A stretch of DNA of 64,000 nt. Source: Flavobacterium cerinum. Its GTDB lineage: Bacteria; Bacteroidota; Bacteroidia; Flavobacteriales; Flavobacteriaceae. The stretch covers positions 806,001 through 870,000 of the forward strand of contig NZ_CP101751.1 in the NCBI RefSeq assembly GCF_024496085.1. Reading direction: 5' to 3'. Below the pieces are notes generated by a model, which searched no databases, was not told where the DNA came from, and saw only the letters and a list, made by a program, of their open reading frames with translations. Below, piece by piece: positions 17,864 to 26,831 of this stretch. The translations under genes were made by a program, and so were the position numbers. Numbering within the stretch: position 1 is the first letter of the stretch; every line of letters starts with the position of its first letter.

Positions 17864-17894
17864 CAAATATAGTTGAAAATAATCTAACAATCAA
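17864..17894 (-). promoter_or_regulatory. Promoter and shared operator-like element of the toxin operon
   Basis: On the minus strand TTGTTAGATTATTTTCA (17890-17874) is followed after two bases by TATATTTG (17871-17864), a perfect TAnnTTTG box. A TTG stands exactly 20 bases before the -7 box. A 26-base block here (17869-17894) differs at only two positions from 10960-10985 before the patatin unit. Confidence 0.65.
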
Positions 17895-18086
17895 AATATT
17901 TCATATGATTTTTTTCATTTATCTTTTTCTTGCCTGGCAAAGCTCCTGTTTTAGATTTTTATCGGTTTAGTGGTGCTTTGTTCGAGAATAGTTAGAGATA
18001 AACGGAGATTTATTTCGTGGATAAACGGATAATTCAGACATAAATGAGTCATTTTGATGTTTTTTTTCCAAGCCCGGACAATAGAA

Positions 18087-18108
18087 TTAGATTATTTTCA
18101 TAATTTTG
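18087..18108 (+). promoter_or_regulatory. Promoter and shared operator-like element of the S24 regulator gene
   Basis: TTAGATTATTTTCA (18087-18100) is joined directly to TAATTTTG (18101-18108), a perfect -7 box, 20 bases before the S24 ATG at 18129. There is no -33 TTG, suggesting a weaker promoter than those of the toxin and patatin units. The element is an imperfect dyad (TG-N2-A-N6-T-N2-CA in the longer copies), as expected of a repressor site. Confidence 0.6.
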
Positions 18109-18128
18109 TATTATTAAAATCAAATATT

Positions 18129-18830
18129 ATGGTTTCAGAACGATTAGGATTGTATATAGCGGCAAAAGATATTAGCTATTATGCTTTTGAAAACAGTATC
18201 GGTGCAAGTCGGGGAGCTATTTCGAAGGCGGTCAAGGAAAACAAGAGTATCGGATCGTCGATGCTGGAAAGTATTCTGGAAATTTATAAAGATCTGAATC
18301 CGATATGGCTATTAACCGGTCAGGGCGATATGTTTGTTACGACCGATTATGATTTTTTAGAGAAGCGAAGTGTTGAACCTTATACGTTAAAGACAGATCG
18401 CTCGATGGAACAGCAGCAAATTCCGCTTTATGATATTGAAGCTGTGGCCGGATTGGTTCCGCTATTTAAAGGGACGAATAATCAGGAGCCGATTGATCAT
18501 ATTTCGATTCCGCATTTACCGAAATGTGACGGTGCGATTTACGTAACGGGCGATAGTATGTATCCGCTGTTAAAGAGTGGTGATATCGTACTTTATAAAG
18601 AAGTAAGCGATATCCGAAATGAAATTTTCTGGGGCGAGATGTATTTGCTGAGTATTGATATGAGCGGAGAAGAATACATTACCGTTAAGTATATTCAGAA
18701 ATCGGAAATAACCGGTTTTGTGCGATTGGTAAGTCAGAATAAGCACCACCAGGATAAAGATGTTGATATGACGAAAATAAAGGCGCTTGCGCTCGTTAAA
18801 GCAAGTATCCGGATTAACTCTATGAATTAA
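18129..18830 (+). CDS. LexA/CI-like transcriptional regulator with S24 peptidase domain
   Basis: 233 residues. The N-terminal 65 residues form a helix-turn-helix domain (FENSIGASRGAISKAVKENK). The S24 domain keeps every element needed for self-cleavage: Ala107-Gly108 scissile bond in IEAVAGLVPLF, Ser143 in TGDSMYPLLKSGD and Lys187 in YITVKYIQK. It could therefore act like LexA or lambda CI, losing repression on RecA-dependent damage signalling, though many Bacteroidota homologues are not shown to cleave. The frame is open back to 18054, but ATG 18129 is preferred because the upstream part covers a promoter. Its probable operator is shared with the divergent toxin operon and the patatin unit. 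Confidence 0.85.
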   Translation: MVSERLGLYIAAKDISYYAFENSIGASRGAISKAVKENKSIGSSMLESILEIYKDLNPIWLLTGQGDMFVTTDYDFLEKRSVEPYTLKTDRSMEQQQIPLYDIEAVAGLVPLFKGTNNQEPIDHISIPHLPKCDGAIYVTGDSMYPLLKSGDIVLYKEVSDIRNEIFWGEMYLLSIDMSGEEYITVKYIQKSEITGFVRLVSQNKHHQDKDVDMTKIKALALVKASIRINSMN

Positions 18831-18832
18831 TA

Positions 18833-18860
18833 AAAAAAGCGGCTCTAAGGCCGCTTTTTT
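18833..18860. terminator. Bidirectional terminator between S24 gene and M1 peptidase
   Basis: AAAAAAGCGGC-TCTAAG-GCCGCTTTTTT, a GC-rich stem with A/T arms on both sides, lying between two convergent genes. Confidence 0.85.
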
Positions 18861-18874
18861 GTGTTATAAAGTCT

Positions 18875-20764
18875 TTATGGTTTTACTTCATAAATATTGT
18901 TCTCTTTTTTAACATCGGCCATCAGATCACTCGGATCGATAACGATCGCTTTGATTGCTTTTTTCTCCTTATTGATTGTGAAATCATAAGTTGTAAAAGC
19001 CCAATCCCATCCGTTTAATATCGTTCTTTGAATGTCGGAATAAGGGTTTTCTTTGTTCCAACGCATCAAAGTATTCGGGATATAGAAACTTTCTTTGCTT
19101 CCGTCCTGATATACAACAAGAATATCTAAAGGCATCGGCATTCTTCCGATTCTTTCTAATGTTACTTTGGTATTTTTTCCGTCTTCACTAACCGATTTGA
19201 TTCCATAATCGATTGTATTCGTTGTTTTGGTCCAGTCGTTCAGGTACCAGTCTAATGAAGCACCGGAAACTCTTTCGGCTGTACGTTTAAAGTCATTTGG
19301 CGTCGGATGTGTGAATTTGTAATCGTGATAGTAACGTTTTAAGGTTTCCATCATCTTGTCCATTCCGATTACATATCCCAATTGCGTCAGGAATACTTCT
19401 CCTTTGCTATAAGCGGAAATGCTATAAATCATATTTTCGTCAAATCGATCAGCATGTGTTGATTGTGGTTGCTCATGACCGGTATTAACCATATAGAAAT
19501 AGTTGTTGTATGCCGATTGGAACGGGTTTTCGTCTTCCTGTAATTTTTTGTCCATTACTTTGATCATGGCCAGGTCAGAAATAAACGAAGTAAAACCTTC
19601 ATCCATCCAGAAATGCTTGCTTTCGTTGGTTGCCAAAACATGCTGGAACCAGGAATGCGCCATTTCGTGAGCCGTTACACCAATTAAACTCGGAAGACTT
19701 CTATCGCCGGTAATTAACGTACACATTGCATATTCCATACCGCCGTCACCACCTTGAATCACCGAATATTGTTTGTACGGATATTCACCAACGGATTTGT
19801 TGAAGAAATCCATTAAGTCGGCCGTTTTAGGTTGTAACTCTTTCCATTTGTCTTTGTATTTCGGGTTGTTTTTGTAGAAAAAGTGTAGTTCTACATTATT
19901 AGGTCCCGGATAAATATCGTGGATAAAGTCTTTGTCGGCTCCCCATGCAAAATCATGTACCATAGGCGCTTTAAAATGCCAGGTCAATGTTTTTGCTTTT
20001 TTAGGATACGTAACGGTAACGCCTTTATCTTCGTATCCGTGACCGATTTCATTTTTGTTTTGTAAATAACCGGTCGATCCGATTACATAGTCTTTGTCGA
20101 TTGTGATTTTTACATCAAAATCACCCCAAACACCGTGGAATTCACGTCCGATATACGGATCAGCATGCCATCCTTCGAAATCGAATTCGGCAATTTTCGG
20201 ATACCATTGCGTCATCGAAAGCGCAACACCTTCATCGGAATTTCTTCCGGAACGACGAATTTGTAATGGAACCTGCCCGTCAAAATCCAAAGCAAAAGTT
20301 GTGGATTGTCCCGGTAAAAGCGGTTTAGTTAAGTCAACTTCAAGAACGGTTCCTACTACACGATTGTTAGCGGCAACACCATCCTGTTTAAAATTGGAAA
20401 TTTTCAGATAACCGGTTTCATTCGGCTTTAAAGTGCTGATTCTACTTTCTTTTACCGTTTTATCTCCGGTTTTAAAACTTTTAACCATTCGTTTGTCCGG
20501 ATCGGAAATTGTTTTTAAACGGGCATCCATTTCACTTCCCGGCTGGAAAGCGTTAAAATACAGGTGATAAAAAACCTTGCGTAATGTGTCGGGAGAATTG
20601 TTGGTGTAAACAAGTGTTTGTTTTCCTTTGTACTGGAAGTTTTTTACATCCATGTTTACCTCCATTTTGTAATCCACGTGCTGTTGCCAATAACCCGGAT
20701 CCGGATTTTTTTGAGCCCACAAACTACCAATGCTCAGTAAAGAAAGTAAGAATAACTTTTTCAT
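18875..20764 (-). CDS. M1 family metallopeptidase (secreted)
   Basis: 629 residues with a signal peptide (LFLLSLLSIGSLWAQ). The zinc site is seen as HEMAHSWFQH at about residue 365 with the third ligand 19 residues later (KHFWMDEGFTSF); GGMEYAMCTLI is the GxMEN-like substrate motif in a divergent form. The N-terminal beta domain (residues 30-270) is typical of M1 aminopeptidases. It would trim peptides outside the inner membrane. No T9SS sorting domain is visible at the C-terminus. It follows an S8 peptidase gene, with a strong hairpin between the two. Confidence 0.92.
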   Translation of the reverse strand: MKKLFLLSLLSIGSLWAQKNPDPGYWQQHVDYKMEVNMDVKNFQYKGKQTLVYTNNSPDTLRKVFYHLYFNAFQPGSEMDARLKTISDPDKRMVKSFKTGDKTVKESRISTLKPNETGYLKISNFKQDGVAANNRVVGTVLEVDLTKPLLPGQSTTFALDFDGQVPLQIRRSGRNSDEGVALSMTQWYPKIAEFDFEGWHADPYIGREFHGVWGDFDVKITIDKDYVIGSTGYLQNKNEIGHGYEDKGVTVTYPKKAKTLTWHFKAPMVHDFAWGADKDFIHDIYPGPNNVELHFFYKNNPKYKDKWKELQPKTADLMDFFNKSVGEYPYKQYSVIQGGDGGMEYAMCTLITGDRSLPSLIGVTAHEMAHSWFQHVLATNESKHFWMDEGFTSFISDLAMIKVMDKKLQEDENPFQSAYNNYFYMVNTGHEQPQSTHADRFDENMIYSISAYSKGEVFLTQLGYVIGMDKMMETLKRYYHDYKFTHPTPNDFKRTAERVSGASLDWYLNDWTKTTNTIDYGIKSVSEDGKNTKVTLERIGRMPMPLDILVVYQDGSKESFYIPNTLMRWNKENPYSDIQRTILNGWDWAFTTYDFTINKEKKAIKAIVIDPSDLMADVKKENNIYEVKP

Positions 20765-20811
20765 TTTGTGTCGTAATTGATTTGAGATCGTTTCCGATCG
20801 GAATAATGTTA

Positions 20812-20837
20812 AAATGGAAGGGTTTTCCCTTCCATTT
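20812..20837 (-). terminator. Hairpin between S8 and M1 peptidase genes
   Basis: Perfect 11-bp stem AAATGGAAGGG / CCCTTCCATTT with a TTTT loop, 16 bases after the S8 gene stop. The T-tail on the minus strand is short, so it may be a leaky terminator or an mRNA-stabilising hairpin. Confidence 0.55.
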
Positions 20838-20852
20838 CAGTATGATTTTGAA

Positions 20853-22460
20853 TTATTTTTTAGAAGCCATCTTTTCAGCCATGATTAATGCGTTGTATGC
20901 ATTTACCATTTTTCCGGATTTAGATACTTCATTAAAAGGTCTTCTGTTGTTCGGATCACCACCTAAAATCACTTCTTGTTTTACAGTGATACCGGAATCC
21001 ATAATAATCTGTTTTACCTGTGCAGCGGTTAAGCTAGGGTAGTAAGAACGGATTAAAGCAGCTACTCCGGCTACATTTGGCGATGCCATAGAAGTTCCCT
21101 GAAGATACTCATAGCTTTGGTTTGGTGTAGTTGCGTAAATTTTTTCACCCGGTGCAAATACATCCACATCTGATTTACCGTAGTTCGAGAAATCAGCTAC
21201 TAATTCCGGACCGTATACATAGTTTAATGCTCCTACAGTTAAGAAGTTGTTTGCGATTTCAGGTCCCATTTTAATGTTGTCGTTCGGGAAACGATCTACA
21301 CCGCCGTCAGCATTCAGGTCTAATCCTTCATTACCGGCAGCCACAACGATTAATACGTCTTTTGAAGCGGCATATTTGATTGCGTCGTATACCCATTCCG
21401 GATGTTGAGCAAAATATTTTCCGAAACTTCCGTTGATTACTTTTGCACCGTTATCAACCGCATAACGAATACCTAAAGCGATATCTTTATCGTATTCATC
21501 TCCGTCCGGAACCGCTCTTACAGCCATAATTTCAACATTGTTGCTGGCAACACCGTCACCGCCAAGTCCGTTTCCTCTGGTTTGTGCAATGATACCGGCT
21601 ACGTGCGTTCCGTGTTTTGCTCCGTCTTTTACCGGTCCGATTACATTGTTATCACCGTATTTTACATCTTTGATGTCGTCCGGATTGTCTCCGACCAGTT
21701 TTCTTCCGTTGAATTCAAGATTCAAGTGGTAATTTACCTGACTGTACACCTGATCTTTAAATTCATCGATTTTTTTCAGATCATTTCCGGTTTGCGGTAA
21801 TACTTGCGACATAACCATTTTGGCCTGATTTAAAGCCGGATCGGTTGTCTGGATTTTTTGAAGATCCGCAATAGTATACGTATCTTTCTTTAAATGTTTT
21901 TTAATGGTATTGCTGGCATTCAGGATAAAATCCAATTGTTGTTTTGCCTGAATTACTTCATTATATTCTTTATCGTAAGCTTCTTTTGCTTTTTTATAAG
22001 CTTCAGAACCATCGTCTCCTTTTTTAAGGATACGAGTGAATTCCATGTTTTCATGTTCTGCTTTTCCTAAGAAGTTCCATCCGTGAATATCATCGATGTA
22101 TCCGTTTTTATCGTCATCGATTCCGTTACCCGGAGTTTCTTTTGTGTTTTTCCAGATTACCGGTTTTAAATCTTCGTGATCAATGTCAACTCCGGAATCT
22201 ACAACCCCTACAATCACTTTCTTGCTCTTTTTGCCTTTTAGGAAATCATAAGCTCTGTCTACACTCATTCCCGGAACCGTATCTTTGATTAGATCCAGGT
22301 GACTCCAACGTTTTAAATCATTTTCAGCAAGTTTACCCACTTTAACCGGCATGTTTTCCGGAGCGACAAGAGGGGTGTAAACTGTCGTTTTTTGTGTACT
22401 GCAACTTGCTAAAGCTAACACTAGAGCAGCAGATAAATACAGAGGTTTTATTAGTTTCAT
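20853..22460 (-). CDS. S8 family subtilisin-like serine peptidase (lipoprotein)
   Basis: 535 residues. A lipoprotein signal peptide (LYLSAALVLALASC, Cys20) suggests membrane anchoring. The subtilase triad is complete: Asp88 in VGVVDSGVDIDHEDL, His near 284 in HGTHVAGIIAQTRGNG, and Ser near 458 in GTSMASPNVAGVAAL. About 190 residues separate Asp from His, a long insertion with a coiled-coil part (YDKEYNEVIQAKQQLDFIL) common in Bacteroidota subtilases. It is a probable surface or periplasmic endopeptidase, next to an M1 aminopeptidase gene; the two may together break down extracellular protein. Confidence 0.92.
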   Translation of the reverse strand: MKLIKPLYLSAALVLALASCSTQKTTVYTPLVAPENMPVKVGKLAENDLKRWSHLDLIKDTVPGMSVDRAYDFLKGKKSKKVIVGVVDSGVDIDHEDLKPVIWKNTKETPGNGIDDDKNGYIDDIHGWNFLGKAEHENMEFTRILKKGDDGSEAYKKAKEAYDKEYNEVIQAKQQLDFILNASNTIKKHLKKDTYTIADLQKIQTTDPALNQAKMVMSQVLPQTGNDLKKIDEFKDQVYSQVNYHLNLEFNGRKLVGDNPDDIKDVKYGDNNVIGPVKDGAKHGTHVAGIIAQTRGNGLGGDGVASNNVEIMAVRAVPDGDEYDKDIALGIRYAVDNGAKVINGSFGKYFAQHPEWVYDAIKYAASKDVLIVVAAGNEGLDLNADGGVDRFPNDNIKMGPEIANNFLTVGALNYVYGPELVADFSNYGKSDVDVFAPGEKIYATTPNQSYEYLQGTSMASPNVAGVAALIRSYYPSLTAAQVKQIIMDSGITVKQEVILGGDPNNRRPFNEVSKSGKMVNAYNALIMAEKMASKK

Positions 22461-22530
22461 ATTCTTTGTTTTTTCTGATTTTATAGGTCGAAAGTATTTG
22501 TTTTTGTTACAATTATGTCTGAGATTAACA

Positions 22531-23391
22531 CTACTTTAATATTTCATCACAATGGAATACGTCTTTTAAGCGTACTCCTTTTTCGGTATGTTCTACCGTG
22601 ATGATTTGGTTGTGTGCGTCGTGTTCCAGAAATAAAAGGTAGTTTTTATCAGCGGCATTGGTCATGAATTTGGTCTTTTCATCCAATGTAAGGAGCGGAC
22701 GTGTATCGTATCCCATAACATACGGAATCGGGATATGCCCGGCAGTTGCAAGAAGATCGGCACAAAAAACAAGTGTTTGTCCGTTGTATTCGATATGCGG
22801 GATCATTTGTTTTTCGGTATGACCGTCTACAAAAAGAACTCCGAAGCCTAATTCCGATTTTTCAAGAAAATCGCCTTCCGGTCGCTCGATAAATGCTAAC
22901 TGACCACTTTCCTGAATCGGTAAAATGTTTTCGTTTAAAAACGAGGCTTTTTCACGGGCATTGGGTTTTGTGGCCCACTCCCAATGGTTTTCATTGGTCC
23001 AGAATTTAGCATTTTTAAAACCGACTTCATATCCGGTGCGGTCTTTATTCCAGATTACACTTCCTCCGCAATGATCAAAATGAAGATGCGTCATAAATAC
23101 ATCCGTGATGTCATCGCGGTGAAAACCGTATTGTGCCAGTGATTTGTCAATCGTATGATCGCCCCAAAGCGAATAATAACCGAAAAATTTATCCGATTGT
23201 TTGTTGCCCATTCCGGTATCGATCAGGATTAATCGGTTTCCGTCTTCAATAAGCAAACATCGGGCTGCAATATCGATGAGGTTGTTTTCATCGGCAGGAT
23301 TGGTTTTGTTCCAGATGGTTTTCGGAACCACACCAAACATAGCGCCGCCATCCAACTTAAAGTTTCCGCTTTCTATCGGGTATAATTTCAT
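22531..23391 (-). CDS. MBL-fold metallo-hydrolase
   Basis: 286 residues, no signal peptide. The metal-binding motif THLHFDHCGG (about residues 101-110) and later ligands in FVDGHTEKQMIPH and FCADLLATAGH match the metallo-beta-lactamase fold, subgroup of lactonase/AHL-acylase-like enzymes (N-terminus IESGNFKLDGGAMFGVVPK). Such enzymes hydrolyse lactones or thioesters; the substrate cannot be read from sequence. A possible -7 box TATCTTTA (complement of 23414-23421) lies just upstream, beside the divergent gene at 23497. Confidence 0.88.
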   Translation of the reverse strand: MKLYPIESGNFKLDGGAMFGVVPKTIWNKTNPADENNLIDIAARCLLIEDGNRLILIDTGMGNKQSDKFFGYYSLWGDHTIDKSLAQYGFHRDDITDVFMTHLHFDHCGGSVIWNKDRTGYEVGFKNAKFWTNENHWEWATKPNAREKASFLNENILPIQESGQLAFIERPEGDFLEKSELGFGVLFVDGHTEKQMIPHIEYNGQTLVFCADLLATAGHIPIPYVMGYDTRPLLTLDEKTKFMTNAADKNYLLFLEHDAHNQIITVEHTEKGVRLKDVFHCDEILK

Positions 23392-23496
23392 GACATTCGT
23401 TTTAATTGGATGGTAAAGATACTTTTTAAAGCTAAAACAGAAAAAATAAATCCGAAAAGAAAGTTGCCTGCGGATCGGAATAAAATAACTTTTAAA

Positions 23497-23928
23497 ATGT
23501 TCACGACCGAATTGCTACCTTTATGTCCCGATAAGGGCAAAACGTTTTATAAGGCTATTATGATCGGAAAGTATTGGAACAAAATTTTTAAAAAGAAAGA
23601 AACGGTAACCGTCAATGCCGATCCGGATCCGGAAACCCTTTTTGCTCAGATTGATGCCTTTTGGAAGGAAGAATATCCTAAAATGAGTTTTGATCAAAAA
23701 GTTCGGCATTGGCTTCCGATAATTCACCGCGGGATGCGTGCGCAGGGCGAAGCCTTAGGTGATCCGTATTCTGAATTCTCTCAGGAAGGTTACGAAAAAT
23801 GGAAACTGCTGGAACCGGATTTTGACCGGGTTTTTGAAGCGGTAATCCCGTTACTCGGCTCTGATTTCGATCGTGACGAATACGAACGGCGAATTCAGGC
23901 TCCTTTTTTTATCCGGAACGAAATGTAA
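23497..23928 (+). CDS. Hypothetical protein
   Basis: 143 residues from ATG 23497 (MFTTELLPLCPDKGKTFYKA), cytosolic, rich in aromatic and charged residues (HWLPIIHRGMRAQGEALGDP near 70-95). I do not recognise the family. The frame is open to an ATG at 23410, adding a basic 29-residue stretch; I prefer 23497 because the upstream part overlaps the divergent promoter area and looks less protein-like, but 23410 remains possible. It stands alone between the MBL-fold gene and the suf cluster. Confidence 0.6.
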   Translation: MFTTELLPLCPDKGKTFYKAIMIGKYWNKIFKKKETVTVNADPDPETLFAQIDAFWKEEYPKMSFDQKVRHWLPIIHRGMRAQGEALGDPYSEFSQEGYEKWKLLEPDFDRVFEAVIPLLGSDFDRDEYERRIQAPFFIRNEM

Positions 23929-24075
23929 ACCTGTTTTTTGTTTCGGAGTGAAAAATCAGGCAATTTAGGTGCTAATTTTTTTCCGGAAGATGATATTTAT
24001 CATGTTATAGCTATTTTCTATCAAGCTATTAGTTATAAAAATGTTAGGTAGCATGGCAAACCGCAATATTTGTAA

Positions 24076-24083
24076 TATCTTTG
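24076..24083 (+). promoter_or_regulatory. Putative -7 promoter box of the suf operon
   Basis: TATCTTTG, a perfect TAnnTTTG match 31 bases before the first suf gene at 24115. Confidence 0.55.
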
Positions 24084-24114
24084 CAGGAAATTAGAAATAA
24101 TCTGTTTAAACATT

Positions 24115-24444
24115 ATGATAAAAGTATCTGAAACAGCAAAAAAAAGAATCGTCAATTTAATGGAAGATGATGGTTTTGACGCTGCTACCGATTATGTTCG
24201 CGTAGGCGTAAAAAGTGGCGGTTGTTCAGGCTTATCGTATGACTTAAAGTTTGATAAAAGCTTAGGAGAAGATGATAAAGTATTCGAAGACAACAATATA
24301 AAAATTGCCGTAGATAAAAAAAGCTTTTTGTATTTAGTTGGTACTACTTTGGAATATTCCGGAGGATTAAACGGTAAAGGATTTGTGTTTAATAATCCGA
24401 ACGCCAACAGAACCTGCGGATGTGGTGAAAGTTTTTCACTTTAA
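24115..24444 (+). CDS. sufA: HesB/IscA/SufA-type iron-sulfur assembly protein
   Basis: 109 residues, cytosolic. The three conserved cysteines of A-type carriers are present: Cys37 in KSGGCSGLSYDL and Cys101/Cys103 in RTCGCGESFSL. These proteins receive Fe-S clusters from the SufBCD scaffold and hand them to apo-enzymes. It is the first gene of the suf cluster, with its own -7 box and a structured 76-base gap before sufB. I use the name sufA on the basis of location; by sequence alone IscA or ErpA-like is equally possible. Confidence 0.88.
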   Translation: MIKVSETAKKRIVNLMEDDGFDAATDYVRVGVKSGGCSGLSYDLKFDKSLGEDDKVFEDNNIKIAVDKKSFLYLVGTTLEYSGGLNGKGFVFNNPNANRTCGCGESFSL

Positions 24445-24459
24445 AAGATAAGTCATTAC

Positions 24460-24500
24460 ACTTTTACCATGCATCCGAACCGCGGATTCGTGGTAAAAGT
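24460..24500 (+). other. Two-step inverted repeat between sufA and sufB
   Basis: A perfect 10-bp outer stem ACTTTTACCA / TGGTAAAAGT encloses a second 5-bp stem ATCCG-AACCG-CGGAT. No T-tail follows, so it is not a standard terminator. It could be an mRNA processing or stability element, or a protein-binding dyad, within the suf transcript. Confidence 0.5.
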
Positions 24501-24520
24501 ATAAGAACAAGCATATAGAA

Positions 24521-25969
24521 ATGAGTAAGTATACTGAAGAAGAATTAAAAAAAGAACTGGAAACCAAAGAATATGAATATGGTTTCTATACCGATATCGA
24601 ATCGGAAACGTTTCCTGTTGGGTTAAATGAAGACATCGTTCGGGCAATTTCTAAAAAGAAAAATGAACCGGAATGGATGACGGAATGGCGCCTGGAAGCA
24701 TTTCGTGCCTGGACTGAAATGACGGAACCGGAATGGGCGAATGTTCATTATGAAAAACCGGATTTTCAGGCCATTTCCTATTATTCAGCTCCTAAGAAAA
24801 AAGATAAATACGAAAGTTTGGATGAGGTTGATCCGGAATTACTGGAAACCTTTAAAAAACTGGGAATCTCTATCGACGAGCAAAAGAAACTGGCCGGTGT
24901 TGCGGTTGATATCGTAATGGACTCGGTTTCTGTTGCCACTACATTTAAAAAGACATTGGCTGAAAAAGGAATCATTTTCTGTTCCATTTCAGAAGCGATT
25001 CAGGAACATCCGGAATTGGTTCGTCAATATATCGGTTCGGTTGTACCGCAAAAAGATAACTTTTATGCGGCATTAAACTCAGCGGTTTTCTCAGACGGAT
25101 CGTTCTGTTATATCCCGAAAGGAGTACGTTGTCCGATGGAATTATCAACCTATTTCCGTATCAATCAGGCCGGAACAGGTCAGTTTGAAAGAACACTTGT
25201 TGTAGCAGACGAAGGTAGTTATGTAAGTTATCTGGAAGGATGTACAGCTCCGTCACGTGATGAAAACCAATTACACGCTGCTGTTGTGGAATTGATCGCG
25301 TTAGACAATGCTGAAATTAAATATTCAACGGTTCAAAACTGGTTCCCGGGTAATAAAGAAGGAAAAGGTGGTGTGTATAACTTCGTAACCAAACGAGGAT
25401 TGTGCGAGAAAAATGCCAAAATTTCCTGGACACAAGTGGAAACCGGATCAGCGGTTACCTGGAAATACCCGTCTTGTGTATTAAAAGGTGATAACTCGGT
25501 AGGAGAATTCTACTCAATTGCCGTGACAAATAACTTCCAACAAGCCGATACCGGAACGAAAATGATCCACCTGGGGAATAATACCAGAAGTACGATTATT
25601 TCAAAAGGTATTTCAGCCGGAAAATCACAAAACAGTTACCGTGGATTGGTTCAGGTTAGCGCCAGAGCCGAAAATGCCCGTAACTTTTCACAATGTGACT
25701 CATTATTGATGGGTAACAATTGTGGTGCGCATACTTTCCCTTATATCGAATCGAAAAACAGTACGGCTAAGATTGAACACGAAGCGACAACCAGTAAAAT
25801 CGGAGAAGATCAGGTATTCTACTGTAATCAGCGTGGTATTCCAACTGAAAAAGCAATTGCATTGATTGTTAACGGATTCAGTAAAGAAGTATTAAACAAA
25901 CTTCCAATGGAGTTTGCGGTAGAAGCACAGAAATTATTAGAGATTTCATTAGAAGGATCGGTAGGTTAA
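24521..25969 (+). CDS. sufB: Fe-S cluster assembly scaffold SufB
   Basis: 482 residues, cytosolic. Typical SufB sequence throughout: [20 protein letters not shown] near the C-terminus, the beta-helix core with [19 protein letters not shown] and [20 protein letters not shown], and an N-terminal helical domain. SufB is the main scaffold of the SufBC2D complex, on which nascent Fe-S clusters are built from sulfur delivered by SufS/SufE. It is followed by sufC after 72 bases and sufD after a further 43. Confidence 0.97.
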   Translation: MSKYTEEELKKELETKEYEYGFYTDIESETFPVGLNEDIVRAISKKKNEPEWMTEWRLEAFRAWTEMTEPEWANVHYEKPDFQAISYYSAPKKKDKYESLDEVDPELLETFKKLGISIDEQKKLAGVAVDIVMDSVSVATTFKKTLAEKGIIFCSISEAIQEHPELVRQYIGSVVPQKDNFYAALNSAVFSDGSFCYIPKGVRCPMELSTYFRINQAGTGQFERTLVVADEGSYVSYLEGCTAPSRDENQLHAAVVELIALDNAEIKYSTVQNWFPGNKEGKGGVYNFVTKRGLCEKNAKISWTQVETGSAVTWKYPSCVLKGDNSVGEFYSIAVTNNFQQADTGTKMIHLGNNTRSTIISKGISAGKSQNSYRGLVQVSARAENARNFSQCDSLLMGNNCGAHTFPYIESKNSTAKIEHEATTSKIGEDQVFYCNQRGIPTEKAIALIVNGFSKEVLNKLPMEFAVEAQKLLEISLEGSVG

Positions 25970-26041
25970 TCGACGTTCCTCAAATAAATAAAAGAAGTAA
26001 CGGTAAACGTTACCAAATAAAAATTAAACATTAGAAGCGAA

Positions 26042-26788
26042 ATGTTAGTTATCAAAAATTTACACGCTAGCGTAGAAGATAAAGAAATATTAAAAGGGAT
26101 TAATCTGGAAGTAAAAGCCGGTGAAATTCACGCGATCATGGGACCGAACGGTGCCGGAAAAAGTACACTTTCGTCTGTAATTGCAGGTCGTGAAGATTAT
26201 GAAGTGACCGAAGGTGAAATCCTTTTGGAAGGAGAAGAACTGATCGAGTTGGCTCCGGAAGAAAGAGCGCACAAAGGAGTATTCTTATCATTCCAGTATC
26301 CGATCGAAATCCCGGGTGTTTCTGTAACCAACTTTATGAAAACGGCAATCAATGAAACCCGTAAAGCACAAGGTTTGGAAGAAATGCCGGCGAATGAAAT
26401 GCTAAAACTAATCCGTGAAAAATCGGACTTACTGGAAATCGACCGTAAATTTTTATCCCGTTCGTTAAACGAAGGATTCTCGGGTGGTGAAAAGAAAAGA
26501 AACGAAATTTTCCAAATGGCAATGCTGGAGCCGAAATTGGCTATCCTTGACGAAACGGATTCCGGTTTGGATATCGATGCTTTACGTATCGTTGCTAACG
26601 GAGTTAATAAGTTGAAAAACAAGGATAATGCAGTAATTGTGATTACGCACTATCAAAGACTTTTAGAGTATATCGTTCCGGATTTCGTTCACGTTTTACA
26701 CGATGGAAAAATCGTTAAAACCGGAGGAAAAGAACTGGCTTTAGAGCTGGAAGAAAAAGGATACGATTGGATTAAAAACGAAAACTAG
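26042..26788 (+). CDS. sufC: Fe-S assembly ATPase SufC
   Basis: 248 residues, ABC-type ATPase without membrane segments. Walker [11 protein letters not shown] (about residues 35-44), signature [12 protein letters not shown], Walker [13 protein letters not shown] and the switch histidine in [10 protein letters not shown] are all present; the signature and Walker B forms are diagnostic of SufC. It drives conformational change of the SufBC2D scaffold. Confidence 0.97.
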   Translation: MLVIKNLHASVEDKEILKGINLEVKAGEIHAIMGPNGAGKSTLSSVIAGREDYEVTEGEILLEGEELIELAPEERAHKGVFLSFQYPIEIPGVSVTNFMKTAINETRKAQGLEEMPANEMLKLIREKSDLLEIDRKFLSRSLNEGFSGGEKKRNEIFQMAMLEPKLAILDETDSGLDIDALRIVANGVNKLKNKDNAVIVITHYQRLLEYIVPDFVHVLHDGKIVKTGGKELALELEEKGYDWIKNEN

Positions 26789-26831
26789 ATTTCGGTATAA
26801 CCGGTTGTTCCGGTTTTGAAACGCAGTAAAC

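Larger units (their letters stand above)
17693..18128. other. Divergent regulatory region between the toxin operon and the S24 gene
   Basis: 436 AT-rich bases without a recognisable gene, holding two divergent promoters with the shared operator-like element, at 17864-17894 (minus) and 18087-18108 (plus). The first 170 bases beside the 1175-aa gene would be its untranslated leader. Confidence 0.6.

Noticed and set aside
10960..17894. The 26-base near-identical blocks at 10960-10985 and 17869-17894 as attachment or target-site repeats of a mobile island
   Set aside because: Both overlap well-formed promoters at the same spacing and a third copy precedes the S24 gene in the opposite orientation, so shared regulation explains them better. 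No integrase or transposase lies between them.
18054..18128. Longer S24 protein starting at 18054
   Set aside because: The extension covers the -7 box and operator-like element and adds hydrophobic residues before the helix-turn-helix.
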